The notes below the pieces were generated by a model. The model searched no databases. It was not told where the DNA came from and worked only from the letters and a program-made list of their open reading frames with translations. 64,000 nucleotides of DNA from Micromonospora terminaliae (GTDB taxonomy: Bacteria; Actinomycetota; Actinomycetes; Mycobacteriales; Micromonosporaceae): assembly GCF_009671205.1 (NCBI RefSeq), contig NZ_CP045309.1:2046001-2110000 (forward strand), read 5' to 3'. A program made the position numbers and the translations under genes. Shown piece after piece: positions 32,588 through 41,942 of this stretch. The first letter of the stretch is position 1, and every line of letters begins with the position of its first letter.

Positions 32588-32956
32588 GTGAGTCAGGTAG
32601 CGGGTTGGGACTGCATGGTCGAGGGCGCACGTGTTCGCTTCATGCCTGGCCAGGACGATGATCCTGAAACGGCCGACAACATCGATGCCCACGTCTGCCT
32701 TGCTGATGGCACCCATCGTTACGCCACCTTCATGACCACGGATGAGATCAGCCGCGTCCTGCAAAAGTGGGCTGAGACTGGCGAGGCTGGTGGAGGTCGA
32801 TACTTCTGGTGCTCGGACCTCGTCATCATTCCAAGGCCGGGCGTCGAGGCGATGGTGGCAGCCTTAGAAGAGATCATCCGATCCGGTGACACAGACGTAA
32901 TGCTCGGCAAGGCGGAGGGCGACTCGGCTCGGCCACGAAGCTGTCGGCAGCGCTGA
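32588..32956 (+). CDS. Hypothetical protein
   Basis: 122 residues from GTG 32588 (VSQVAGWDCMVEGARVRFMP); a later ATG (MVEGARV) is possible. Alpha/beta pattern: DNIDAHVCLADGTHRYATFM (strands), TTDEISRVLQKWAETGEAGG (helix), RYFWCSDLVIIPRPGVEAMV and AALEEIIRSGD (strand and helix). It is a type common in actinomycetes without known role. No signal peptide. The C-terminal 15 residues are basic and may be read-through. Confidence 0.6.
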   Translation: MSQVAGWDCMVEGARVRFMPGQDDDPETADNIDAHVCLADGTHRYATFMTTDEISRVLQKWAETGEAGGGRYFWCSDLVIIPRPGVEAMVAALEEIIRSGDTDVMLGKAEGDSARPRSCRQR

Positions 32957-32993
32957 TGGCAACCGCATCAGACGGCGGCCCGCGCCCTTTGCG

Positions 32994-33908
32994 CTACGGG
33001 CTGGTGAATCGAGCGATGACCGGGGCGTGATCCGGCACGATGGCTCGCTCCCGGCTGCGGGTGGAGGCGCCGATGGAGGTGATGTCGTCAACGAGCGAGT
33101 CGACGCTGACCAGTCGCAGCTGGAGGTCGCGGGTGGCCAGGATGTGGTCGATCAGTTCGCCGCGGCCTTGGTAGATGCGGGAGTAGGCGCGGGCTGGGGG
33201 CAGGCGTCGTCCGAGGTTGTACAGCCGGACCGCGTCGCCCTTGTCCGGGCGGTGAACGTCGCCGTCCGCGGGGCCCTCAAGCAGCACCGTGGTGACGGCG
33301 TCCGGTCCGTCGTTGAGGTCGCCGCACAGGATCGTCGGCATGCCCGGCTGCCCGTTGACGGCGGCTGCGGTCAGGATCTCGTTGAGGTGCACGCGTAGCG
33401 CGACGGCCTCGGCGGTGCGGCGCAGCAGGGCGTAGCCGGCGCCGCGGGCGCGTTCGTCTTCGCTGCGGGGGTAGCGCCGCCCGCCGGGGTAGGTGAGCAG
33501 CTTGCTCTTGAGGTGGGCGGTTAGCAGCCGTAACTCGGGGCCGCCGCAGTCGACGTGCACCTGGACCGCCCCGCGCCCCAGGTGCGTGAGGGTCCCGCCG
33601 TCAACGTCGGGGACCGCAGGCAGCCCCGCCTGCGGCAGCGCGACGATCTGCGCTTCCTCGGTCAGGGCGTGGCGGGCAAGAACAGCCACCCGGATGCCAC
33701 GGCTGTCCGGGTGGGAGGACACCACCGCCTGCCACGGCTCGCCGAGGGCTGCCCGGAGATCCTCGGCCGCTGTCGGGGAGCCGATCTCCTGGAGGGCGAC
33801 CACGTCGGCGCCGGTGCCGGAGACGAGTCCGGCGAGATAGGCGAGCTTCGCGGTGTACGTTTCTGCCGCCGGCGTGTCGCCAGCGTCGGGTCGGAACAGG
33901 TTCTCCAC
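32994..33908 (-). CDS. Endonuclease/exonuclease/phosphatase (EEP) family protein
   Basis: 304 residues if GTG 33908 is the start. The beginning VENLF is the core of the family's 'WNVENL' motif; the codons just upstream (TCA ACG TGG AAC) complete it, but a TGA precedes them, so the natural start seems shifted out of frame. Then DVVALQEIGSP (metal-binding Glu), LLTAHLKSK, ILCGDLNDGP (Asp-x-Asn) and IVPDHAPVIARF (catalytic His) are all present. It probably cleaves phosphodiester or phosphomonoester bonds; it may act on DNA, RNA or inositol phosphates. Confidence 0.85.
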   Translation of the reverse strand: MENLFRPDAGDTPAAETYTAKLAYLAGLVSGTGADVVALQEIGSPTAAEDLRAALGEPWQAVVSSHPDSRGIRVAVLARHALTEEAQIVALPQAGLPAVPDVDGGTLTHLGRGAVQVHVDCGGPELRLLTAHLKSKLLTYPGGRRYPRSEDERARGAGYALLRRTAEAVALRVHLNEILTAAAVNGQPGMPTILCGDLNDGPDAVTTVLLEGPADGDVHRPDKGDAVRLYNLGRRLPPARAYSRIYQGRGELIDHILATRDLQLRLVSVDSLVDDITSIGASTRSRERAIVPDHAPVIARFTSP

Positions 33909-34200
33909 GTTCCACGTTGACGATCAGGTCGTTGGCCACCGTCGCTCCCAACGTGTGCTACCAGCCTGAGAGTCGCACTCTAAGACGCCGCTCCAGCCGC
34001 GATCGCCCGTTCCGTCGCCATGTCGACACGCACCAACCCGCCAGCAGTAACAGACACGCCTGCCGGCCACCGGAGCGGCGCTGGGAGGCTGGTACGGGCC
34101 AGTATTCGCAGAAGCCTCTTTCCCTCTTCACAAAGGCGACCTTCGATGGACATGCTCGGCCGAGATGGTCGCTGTTCATCGCGCTGCCGAGGAGGCCTTC

Positions 34201-34875
34201 ATGCCAGTCACCCGACAGTCCCCCCGAACCTCACTGCGGCGGCGAGCCGTCACCGCCGCAGCCGCCGTGGCGCTGACCGGCGCCTACCTACTCGCCGTGG
34301 ACGCCGCGCCGGCAATCGCGACGCCTCCCGGCATCCCGTCCAAGGCGACCGCCCAGTCGCAGCTCAACGCCCTCACCGTCAAGTCCGAGGGCTCGACGAG
34401 TGGGTACTCCCGGGACCTGTTCCCGCACTGGATTACCATCAGCGGCACCTGCAACACCCGCGAGACCGTCCTCAAGCGCGACGGCACCTCCGTCGTCACC
34501 GACAGCAGCTGCGCCGCCGTATCGGGCCGCTGGTACAGCCCATACGACGGCGCGACCTGGTCCGCCGCCTCGGATGTCGACATCGACCACGTCGTGCCCC
34601 TCGCCGAGGCGTGGCGCTCAGGTGCCAACGGATGGACCACCAGCCGGCGGCAGAGCTTCGCCAACGACCTCAGCCACCCGCAGCTGATCGCCGTCACCGA
34701 CAACGTCAACCAGGCCAAGGGCGACCAAGACCCGTCCACCTGGCAGCCGCCCCTGTCGTCCTACCGGTGCACCTACAGCAAAATGTGGATCACCGTGAAG
34801 TACACCTGGGGCCTGACCCTGCAGTCGGCCGAGAAGTCCGCCCTGCAGAGCATGCTGAACACCTGCAGCTCCTGA
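34201..34875 (+). CDS. Secreted HNH-type nuclease (DUF1524/GmrSD C-terminal-like)
   Basis: 224 residues from ATG 34201, with GAGGAGG upstream. A signal peptide RRRAVTAAAAVALTGAYLLA with VDAAPAIA is followed by a mature domain. SDVDIDHVVPLAEAWRSGAN contains the DHVVPL His-metal core, and FANDLSHPQLIAVTDNVNQA, then KGDQDP and WQPP complete the HNH-like site typical of secreted actinomycete nucleases. Two Cys pairs may stabilise it outside the cell. Its likely role is degradation of extracellular DNA for nutrition or competition. Confidence 0.88.
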   Translation: MPVTRQSPRTSLRRRAVTAAAAVALTGAYLLAVDAAPAIATPPGIPSKATAQSQLNALTVKSEGSTSGYSRDLFPHWITISGTCNTRETVLKRDGTSVVTDSSCAAVSGRWYSPYDGATWSAASDVDIDHVVPLAEAWRSGANGWTTSRRQSFANDLSHPQLIAVTDNVNQAKGDQDPSTWQPPLSSYRCTYSKMWITVKYTWGLTLQSAEKSALQSMLNTCSS

Positions 34876-35172
34876 CGGCCAGTCCGCGCGCTCAAACCCC
34901 GAGGTTGCCGCCGGCGGGCTGCCACTGGAAAGCAAGGGCGGGCTTCCGAGGCGATGAGGCCGATGGCCGGATGCCAGGGATGTGGTCAACGGGCGGCGAG
35001 CTCAGCCCCAGGCTTGCCCCCTTTTCCGCCACCACTGCGGCCTGCGACGACGGTGGCGGTGGGCCAGCCAGGTGGCCGTGCCGTCCGCCAGGGAGGGTGG
35101 CGGCCATTCAATAGCCTTGGATCTATGGCAGAAGGGTGGCGTGGCCCCAGCGGGAACCTAGGGGAGGGACGT

Positions 35173-35514
35173 ATGGAACCGTGGACCTTGGCGCAGGTGG
35201 ATCACTGGCTTAACTGGGTGCACGACCGACACGACGAGTTCGACTACCGCTACATCTACTTCGCGTACTTGGCTGCTCGTGCTCCTGATCCGAGTGACGA
35301 CGAGATCACCCTGACCGTCGAGGCCGACGGTGGTGTCGTGTTGCAAGCGGGCAACGACGATCGTGGACTGCGACTGGCGAACGACGACGAGCGGACCCAG
35401 TTCGTCGATCACCTGCAGCGGCGGTACTGCCGGGACCGGTACCCGAGCATGCGGGAGTGGGAGGAAGCCCAGCATGCGGACTTTCTTGAAGAGGCCCAGT
35501 GGCGGTTCGGATGA
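35173..35514 (+). CDS. Small hypothetical protein
   Basis: 113 residues from ATG 35173, with GGGGAGGGAC upstream. It begins MEPWTLAQVDHWLNWVHDRH, continues DYRYIYFAYLAARAPDPSDD, ITLTVEADGGVVLQAGNDDR and ends in a helix REWEEAQHADFLEEAQ. It is acidic, cytoplasmic and rich in aromatic residues. No domain is recognised. Confidence 0.65.
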   Translation: MEPWTLAQVDHWLNWVHDRHDEFDYRYIYFAYLAARAPDPSDDEITLTVEADGGVVLQAGNDDRGLRLANDDERTQFVDHLQRRYCRDRYPSMREWEEAQHADFLEEAQWRFG

Positions 35515-35610
35515 TAATCCGCACTCCCCGGCGCCGGCGCCCGCACCAGCGAGAGGAGGCGGTTGGCACGTCGCCGCAGTTCCGTGGCCGTGACAGCCAT
35601 ACCCTCAGTG

Positions 35611-35629
35611 TGACCAGACCAAGTGGTCA
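35611..35629. promoter_or_regulatory. TetR-type operator candidate
   Basis: TGACCAGACCAAGTGGTCA contains the perfect palindrome GACCAAGTGGTC (35617-35628) and the wider TGACCA/TGGTCA pair (35611-35616/35624-35629). ACCA-n2-TGGT is a frequent TetR-family half-site pair. It sits just upstream of a minus-strand ATG at 35600 (MAVTATELRRRANRL...), whose frame is otherwise doubtful. No TetR gene is in the window nearby. Confidence 0.45.
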
Positions 35630-35855
35630 GCGACCCGGCCGCGGGCTTGCCCAGCGGTGGGTTGTCGAAGAGAGAGCGCTGCCGGGACCTTCTCGGCGGG
35701 ATGATAAAGGCAGGCTGGCCGCGGGCACGCAACGCCTGCGCCAGGCAATCGATCACCGGCAGGTCGGTCGGTCGGGTTCAACGAGGGCCGACATGACTGT
35801 CGTAGAGGCGTTGGCGAGCCCGCCCTCGTTGCATGTCCCGTCGATCGTCCCGAGC

Positions 35856-36038
35856 CTAGGCCGTCCAGAGCGACCTTTGGGCAACCGAGGTACCCGTGCC
35901 GACCGTCGCGAGCGGCTGACAACCCGCCAGGAGGCGGTAGGAGCACGGCCAGTACGCCTGGCAGTCGCGACACCGGCGCGGATCGTCCTCACACTGCCGG
36001 TGCCGCGCGGCCAACGCCTGCCACAGTTCCAGGTCCAT
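35856..36038 (-). CDS. Small Cys-rich hypothetical protein
   Basis: 60 residues from ATG 36038 (MDLELWQALAARHRQ), with AGGTGG upstream; ATG-like starts farther up are possible. Four Cys occur as RQCEDDPRRCRDCQAYWPC, a spacing that could bind zinc. The rest is short and mostly helical. It is the only plausible gene in the 1-kb region 35515-36531, where other frames look like noise. Confidence 0.45.
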   Translation of the reverse strand: MDLELWQALAARHRQCEDDPRRCRDCQAYWPCSYRLLAGCQPLATVGTGTSVAQRSLWTA

Positions 36039-36199
36039 ATCCACGGCCACCTGGTACCCAGAAGCGCCACCGGCCACGCGACGACGGCGCCGTCGCGTTG
36101 CATTGTCCCGAGCCAGCGCTGCGCGAAGCCACCCAAGATCGAAAGTTTATTCCTCCGGAGCCGGGTATACGACGTGTGCTCAGAAGGCTGGATGCGGCT

Positions 36200-36230
36200 G
36201 AAGGAGCTTCGGCTTCGCCGAAGCTCCTTC
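36200..36230. terminator. Perfect 13-bp hairpin
   Basis: GAAGGAGCTTCGG at 36200-36212 pairs with CCGAAGCTCCTTC at 36218-36230, loop CTTCG. It is about 300 bp past the stop of the RsbW-like gene on the minus strand and could end that transcript. Confidence 0.6.
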
Positions 36231-36531
36231 GCTTCTCCCACCGCTGAGGAATGGGAGCGCCGAGCAGGTCGTTGGGCCGGAAAACTGCCCACCCAGCAGC
36301 AAGGCAGCAAGGCGCGGCCGGGGTTCCCGCCTCCGTCTAGGTCGAGAGGTGCCGAACCTCGCACGCGGGCCGTTGGGTTGTCTGGGCCCTGGGCGGGCCG
36401 CCAAACGCTGATCAGAGAGACGACCAGTAGTGCCGGAGGGAAGCGCCAGATCATCAGCGAGTGAGAAGTGGCTGACCTTTTGAGCGACAGACACATGCCT
36501 GTAGGCCGGACTTTGTCGGACCAGGGTGCCG

Positions 36532-36954
36532 CTACAGAGCCATGGTCACGGTGGCGGTGAGGCCCCTGTTGGTCGATTGCAGGGTGAGCGCGTCGGTGAC
36601 GCGGCGAGCCAGCCAGAGTCCTCGGCCCCCAACGCCGGTGGGCGGGTTGTCGGGGATCCGCGGGAGTTGGCTGGGGCCGCCGTAGTCCCGTATCTCGCAG
36701 GTGAGGGCGACATGCCCTCTGGGCCGTATAAGGACACTGCCGCGGCCGCCGCCGTGTCGGACAGCATTGATGATCAGTTCATTGACGGCCAGGACGAAAT
36801 CTTCGAGCCGGTCCCCGGACAGGCCGGCTGCTGCTGCCTGCGCCGCGATGACGTGGCGAAGGGCCCCGAAGTTGTCACGGGTGAAGGAGGCGGAGAGCAG
36901 CGCCGTCTGTCGCACCGGCCCGCGCGACGGCGGCGAACGATCCTGGTCTGTCAT
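36532..36954 (-). CDS. RsbW-like ATP-binding (HATPase) protein
   Basis: 140 residues. GHKL motifs are visible: VLAVNELIINAVRHGGGRGS (N-box), IRDYGGPSQLPRIP (G1-like DxGxG variant) and GVGGRGLWLARRVTD (G2). Such small proteins are serine kinases or anti-sigma factors in partner-switch pathways. It lies 19 bp downstream of the GAF-SpoIIE phosphatase gene, so both act in one partner-switching system. A sigma factor and an anti-anti-sigma (STAS) gene are not adjacent. Confidence 0.88.
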   Translation of the reverse strand: MTDQDRSPPSRGPVRQTALLSASFTRDNFGALRHVIAAQAAAAGLSGDRLEDFVLAVNELIINAVRHGGGRGSVLIRPRGHVALTCEIRDYGGPSQLPRIPDNPPTGVGGRGLWLARRVTDALTLQSTNRGLTATVTMAL

Positions 36955-36973
36955 GGCACCTCCCGACCCTGCC

Positions 36974-38788
36974 TCAGCTCGTTCCTACCCAGCTTTGAGG
37001 CGATGGTGCGTAGTTGGGTAGGCGGAGCGCGATGACGGCGATGTCGTCTTCGTGTGCTGGGTCGGGGACGGTTGCGACAATCGTGTCGACCAGCTCGTCC
37101 AGGGGAAGGTGCGCGTGGTCGACCAGGCACGCGTGCAGTCGAGCGGCACCTTCCTCGAACGTCTCCGACCGGCGCTCGATCAGCCCGTCGGTGTAGAGAA
37201 CCAGTGTCGAACCGGGGGACAGCGGCTGCTGCTGGTTCGTGCGGCGGACGAGGCGACTCGCGCCGAGCAACGGATTGCGGCCGGCCAGTGCCCGTACGCT
37301 GCCGTCCGAGTCGACGAGTACGGGCGGGGGGTGCCCAGCGTTGGACCATTGCAGGAGGTGCGAGCCGTCTGGCGTGGCGCCGACGTAGGCCAGGATCACT
37401 GAGGCGATCGATGGGTTGCCGAGCAGATGGTTGGCGTTGTCGAGGCGCCGGAGCAGGGCCGACGGTGGTTCCTGCCGGTCGACGAGGTAGCCGCGCAGGA
37501 TGGAACGGAGCTGCCCCATCTGCGCCGCGGCGTTGATGTCGTGTCCTGCAACGTCCCCGATGACGACGGCGAGGGTGTCCTTCTCGATCTTGACCGCGTC
37601 GTACCAGTCGCCGCCGACCTGATCGCGGCGGTGCGCCGGCTGATAGCGAGCCGTCAGCTCAAGATGATTGAACCGGGGGAGGTGGCTGAGCATGGCACGT
37701 TGCAGGGTCCTGGCTGCATCTACTCGGTCTTGGAAGTGGCTGGCCCGTTGTAGTGCGTGGGCGACGTAGCCGGCGAGTGAGGTGATGAGGGCCCGTTCGT
37801 CGACCTCAAACGGATGAGCCTGCGGCCACGCGAAGAACAGGGCACCCAGGGGCTGACGGAGGCCTGGAACCGGGATGGCCGCAACGGCATGCCAGCCCAC
37901 CGCTTCGATGGCGTCGGCGAGGTGCGGGTAGCGAGCGAGGATCCATGATCTATCGCCCAGGAAGACGGACTCGCCGGCGCGGACGGCGTCGGCGACCGGC
38001 AGTGGATCGTCGAGCGAGATGGGCAGCCACTTGGCAACCGCAGGCGGCAGATCCGTGGGGCCGACCAGATCAAGGAGGTTCTGCTCATTTCGCACCAGCA
38101 GTCCGACGAAGGACGGGCCGAGACTGCCACCGACGACGTCGCCGACCGCGGCGACGACGTCCTCGAAGGTCTCCGTGCCGGCCAGGGCGGTACTGGCGGC
38201 GAGCAAGACCTGACCGCGGTCGAAAGCGAGCGCCAATCGGTTGGACAGTTGCTCGACCGCCGTCTGGGCGGCGACCCGGGCCTCCAGCTCACGCCCGACT
38301 CGGCTGGCAGCGATGCGTAGCCGCAATTTCGCCGAGCAGGCGGCGGCCAAGTCAGCCAGTAGATCGAGTTCGGCGTCGGTCCAGGTCCGAGGCGAGGTGT
38401 CGATCGCGCACAAGGAGCCGATGACGTTGCCCTGGTCGTCGAGCAGTGGCATCCCGGCGTACCCGACGATCCCGAGACCCTCGATCGCGGGGTTGTCGCA
38501 CACGCGATCATCGCCGCGAGCATCCGTGATCACAAGAGGCTTGGCCGCCATGACGACCGATTGGCCGAAGGAATGACCCAGCGGCGTCTGACGAGTGCTG
38601 GCCCACGGTTGGGCCAGGCCGGCCGCGCCGGGGAAGTACTCACAGACGTCGTCGACGAGCGATACCAGAGCCACCGGAACGCCGATGACCTTGGCAACCA
38701 TGCGTGCGAAGCGATCCAACGCCTCGTCCGGTACAGCAGCCAGCGCAGTCGCCCGTACCGAGGCCAGCCGGGCCTCATCGCCTAACAC
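36974..38788 (-). CDS. GAF-GAF-SpoIIE serine phosphatase
   Basis: 604 residues from GTG 38788 (VLGDEARLASVRATAL); a TTG at 38821 would add 11. The first GAF domain (about 20-160) contains MVAKVIGVPVALVSLVDDVC and GSLCAIDTSPRTWTDAELDL. A second GAF (about 190-340) contains LDLVGPTDLPPAVAKW and HAVAAIPVPGL. The C-terminal SpoIIE/PP2C domain has GGDWYDAV, VIGDVAGHDINAAAQM, WSNAGHPPPVLV, LYTDGLIE and EDDIAVIALR, all metal-site motifs. It dephosphorylates an anti-anti-sigma protein in response to a small ligand or redox/light signal read by the GAF domains. Confidence 0.9.
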   Translation of the reverse strand: MLGDEARLASVRATALAAVPDEALDRFARMVAKVIGVPVALVSLVDDVCEYFPGAAGLAQPWASTRQTPLGHSFGQSVVMAAKPLVITDARGDDRVCDNPAIEGLGIVGYAGMPLLDDQGNVIGSLCAIDTSPRTWTDAELDLLADLAAACSAKLRLRIAASRVGRELEARVAAQTAVEQLSNRLALAFDRGQVLLAASTALAGTETFEDVVAAVGDVVGGSLGPSFVGLLVRNEQNLLDLVGPTDLPPAVAKWLPISLDDPLPVADAVRAGESVFLGDRSWILARYPHLADAIEAVGWHAVAAIPVPGLRQPLGALFFAWPQAHPFEVDERALITSLAGYVAHALQRASHFQDRVDAARTLQRAMLSHLPRFNHLELTARYQPAHRRDQVGGDWYDAVKIEKDTLAVVIGDVAGHDINAAAQMGQLRSILRGYLVDRQEPPSALLRRLDNANHLLGNPSIASVILAYVGATPDGSHLLQWSNAGHPPPVLVDSDGSVRALAGRNPLLGASRLVRRTNQQQPLSPGSTLVLYTDGLIERRSETFEEGAARLHACLVDHAHLPLDELVDTIVATVPDPAHEDDIAVIALRLPNYAPSPQSWVGTS

Positions 38789-39040
38789 ACCGCTACCAAC
38801 CCGCCTGAAGGTGCGCCCCAATAGGGGGTGCCGTCAACGTACCCGAGGCTTCCCTCCTACCCAAGCCCGACAGCCCGACCAGGCCATGAACGCGCCGGCG
38901 TGCCGGATCGGCGCACCAATCGTGGCACTCAGTCGTCCTCCCCAGGCACGGCACCGGCACCATCCGTTCTGGGGGCGGTCTGGTCCAGCCGACGCAGGAC
39001 CGCTGGCTTGACCGCGCCGGCCGTTCGGCCCGTCCGTGAG

Positions 39041-39472
39041 CTACGGCCGATGCGGCGGTCGGATGTCGAGGTTGGGAAGAGTCGCGGCCAGGTCGCTGAG
39101 GGCGGCTCGCTGGCGATTAATGATCTCGCCGAGAAGCGCGGCGCCAGCTGGTGTGAGGTGCAAGTGCACCTCGCGCCTGTCAGCGAGGCCGCTGCGCCGC
39201 TCGACTAGCCGGTGACGTTGCAGGCGGTCGCACAGTCGAGAGGCGGCGGGCCTCATGACACCTAACTCGGCGGCGATCTCGCTGACGCGTCGTGGTCCTC
39301 GCGAATCGAGCAGCTGCAGGATCCGGTATTGCGGCAACGTGAGCTCCGGCTCAAGGCCGGTGAGGCAACGGACGGCCAGTGCCACGACCGCGCCTACCAG
39401 GGGAAGCAGAGCCTCGACGCTGCATTCGTGGCCGTCACCTCCGCAATGGATGTGGTGTGGCTGCTGACCCAT
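39041..39472 (-). CDS. MarR-family transcriptional regulator
   Basis: 143 residues. The winged helix reads LTLPQYRILQLLDSRGPRRV, SEIAAELGVMRPAASRLCDR, LQRHRLVERRSGLADRREVH and LHLTPAGAALLGEII, the typical MarR layout with the DxRxxxxxLT wing. The N-terminal 30 residues are unusual (HHIHCGGDGHECS with His and Cys that might bind metal). It lies nine bases downstream of the kinase-like gene and is probably co-transcribed with it. Confidence 0.88.
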   Translation of the reverse strand: MGQQPHHIHCGGDGHECSVEALLPLVGAVVALAVRCLTGLEPELTLPQYRILQLLDSRGPRRVSEIAAELGVMRPAASRLCDRLQRHRLVERRSGLADRREVHLHLTPAGAALLGEIINRQRAALSDLAATLPNLDIRPPHRP

Positions 39473-39481
39473 GGGGGGCGG

Positions 39482-40006
39482 TCATTCGCCGACCTTTGCG
39501 CAACCGGGCGCGCCCGACGATCGCATCGGGGGTGGTGCGGGGACTGGTACAGGGCGGACAAGTGGGTGGTCAGGATTGCTGTAGTCCACCACGAGGTCCG
39601 GTCCATGGCTGCTATCGCCCTTGCTTACGGCAACCGAGCCATCCAAATGCGGGGCAGGGAAGGCTTCCCATCCGTCCTCGATGACGCGGATATTCACGTG
39701 GCAATCATCTTGGCTGACAGTCGTGCGCGGACCAGCGATGATCACGTTCAGCGTCGTGTCCTCAACGAGGTGAGCAGCCGCGCCTGGACGCCCTGACGGC
39801 GCGCCGGCAGGCGTGGGCGGCAGGCAGCGACAAGCCCGGCCCCGAGCGTGCAGGGCTCTGGCCAGATGTCCGGCGAAGGGCAGGCGCGCCGGAGAGCAGG
39901 TCACCGTGACGCGTAACGCCTTGCCCTGTGCGGCCATGACGATCGCGTCCGCTACAGCTGCCAGTACTTCTCGCTCTCGCCCCGCCGTCGTGAGCTCCGC
40001 GACCAT
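39482..40006 (-). CDS. Uridine-kinase-like protein lacking the P-loop
   Basis: 174 residues from ATG 40006, with GGAGGAGGCCT upstream, which decides this start. The N-terminal helix VLAAVADAIVMAAQGKALRV leads to a strand VTVTCSPARLPFAGHLARAL, where actinobacterial uridine-kinase-like proteins carry GxxGxGKT. Here the loop is CSPARLPFAG, so the phosphate-binding Lys is lost. Later NVIIAGPRTTVS and WEAFPAP are uncommon. It may be a non-catalytic relative. Cytoplasmic, partner of the MarR regulator. Confidence 0.55.
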   Translation of the reverse strand: MVAELTTAGREREVLAAVADAIVMAAQGKALRVTVTCSPARLPFAGHLARALHARGRACRCLPPTPAGAPSGRPGAAAHLVEDTTLNVIIAGPRTTVSQDDCHVNIRVIEDGWEAFPAPHLDGSVAVSKGDSSHGPDLVVDYSNPDHPLVRPVPVPAPPPMRSSGAPGCAKVGE

Positions 40007-41462
40007 AGGCCTCCTCCCACTCCGGCTCCAGCCCGTGCGGCCGAACTTCACAGCCATGACATCGGTGGATGCTCGTCATACCGCCCGGCAGCGCTGAAGC
40101 TCATCGGACTAGATCCAAGGCTGCAGGGTGAGCCCCGCGGGGCGCTGATCGGGGCGGGAAGACTTACTCCGTCTCAGACCAACCAAGCGCTACGTGGGAT
40201 GCCAGCGTTACGGCGATCTCATGCGGCCCGCGCCAGGTTTGGCTGCTTGGCCGGCTCACAGGGGTCGACCGGAGCAGAGGGAGACCAGGAGATATGCTGT
40301 GATGCTGACAATTTCACCGATATCGTCGCCATTCATCGGCAATATCGGCGCGTCGGTGGCGCGCGCGCTCGAACTGGTCACCGCCGAGGTTGCCATCGTG
40401 AGGCCGCGGGCATTCCCGCACGCCTGTCGCAGACTGGCAAGGTCAGGCGCTGGTCTACGAGGCGATCCCGTCAGCGTTGTCGAGGCCAGGCCCTCTGTTC
40501 AAGGCGACGCCGGACGTCGCCGAGAAGCGGCGCCCAGTCGACGGCTTCGAAGCGGCGGTCTCCTCCGTCAACGAACCGGCGTGTCGCGGCACCGCACACG
40601 CCTTCCGCCTGGGGCTCGTCAGAGTGCGCTGCCCCTACCGGCCGATCGTTGTAGCGAGGTGGACTGATCGTGACGAGGCAGAATTCCGGACAGCGTGGCA
40701 AAAGCTTGGCTGCACTACCCGCATATCGACCAAGAACGGCCGCATGCCGAGCACGAGCCACCCGGATAGAGACCTTCACGCGTCGATCCCGGCCGCGTAG
40801 CTGCCATGTCGGGTCGGGCGCTCGCCGTCAGCAGCCGACCACCACCGCGCCAACCCGCTCATGCCTAGCCCAACCCTCCGACACCTGCCCTACGACCTGC
40901 GCCTGCAACCGCTGCGAGTCCAAGGCGAGAAGGCGACACGACCCGCACAGCGCCGGCAACTCCTCAGCGCCCTCCCGGGGGTCGCTTGGCTGGCAGCGGA
41001 ACCCGACCGGCACCTCTTCGTCGACGGGAAGGCAGAACCTCAGCAACGTCCCCGCACGCTTGCACATCAGGAGCGCCTTGACGTAGTGCAGTCCCACCAA
41101 AACCTCCTGCTCGCAGCGGCCGCCGACCGGTGATCCAGTTTCTCTAACCGTTAGCGACAGGCGCTACTCAACCATGACGCGGGGAAGCTGCTGGCGCAGC
41201 GGCTTCTCGGCACGAGCCTGCCCTTTCGTTGAGATGGCAGCCATGACGATGATCTCTGGCCTGCGACGCGGTGGCTGGCTGGGATGGCCGGGGCTTGCCT
41301 GTACGGTCGGCGGCATGGGTTGGCTAGCAGGTCGGGGGCGAGGGTGAGCGGCGTTACCCGATGCCCTAGGAATCGTCGATCGTAAATGGAGCCGGAAGAT
41401 GCACTGATCATGGCCGCCGGCGATCGACTTGCCACCATCGCGCGGGAAATAGTCACCGGTGC
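40007..41462. other. Gene-poor region with decayed coding traces
   Basis: The plus strand near 40300-40800 has protein-like pieces in different frames, for example IPARLSQTG followed by a shift to WQGQALVYEAIPSALSRPGP and FKATPDVAEKRRPVDGFEAA, which suggests an old broken gene of unknown family. Remaining frames look like noise. No RNA gene or IS was identified. Confidence 0.45.
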
Positions 41463-41732
41463 ATGGCAGCAACTCCGGACCCGTCAGTCCCAGGCGAGTT
41501 GCCGCTGGACCCGGAAGCGGATGGTTCGACTGTTGTCGTCATCACGAGCGGACTGGTCACGGGCACTGATCGCGGTGTGCGCGTGAACGCCCTCGTGAGG
41601 GTCAACCGCCGGGCGCCAGGTGAGGCGCCTGCGCTACCTGGCGGCTCCCCGGACGTCATTCTCGACTACGGCGAGCCGCACGGGCCCATGATCCGGTACA
41701 TGGCCACCTTCCTCTCGGCCGGTTCCAAGTAA
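41463..41732 (+). CDS. Small hypothetical protein, uncertain
   Basis: 89 residues from ATG 41463 (MAATPDPSVPGELPL). The middle reads GSTVVVITSGLVTGTDRGVR, VNALVRVNRRAPGEAP and VILDYGEPHG. The codon pattern is plausible for a gene but the ribosome site is weak and no family is recognised. The opposite strand has an open frame of similar length without support. Confidence 0.4.
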   Translation: MAATPDPSVPGELPLDPEADGSTVVVITSGLVTGTDRGVRVNALVRVNRRAPGEAPALPGGSPDVILDYGEPHGPMIRYMATFLSAGSK

Positions 41733-41942
41733 TACCAATGCGGCGCGCCAGCCCACCCCGGCTGCTGCCCTTTCGCGCCCGGATGTCGGCGACCTGTGAC
41801 CGATGAGCCGTTTCTTTGTGCCGCTCATGCGGCCTCGACGAGGCATGCAACCACTCCAATGTGAATTGTTCTCAAAAGGTTTGCCCTGCTCGATAGGGGT
41901 AGGAGCTACGACGCAAGAGCAACCGAGAGGAAGGAACAGCAC

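Noticed and set aside
35499-36464. 321-codon plus-strand frame
   Set aside because: Arg/Ser/Pro-rich with no motif, and crosses a hairpin and a more plausible Cys-rich gene on the other strand.
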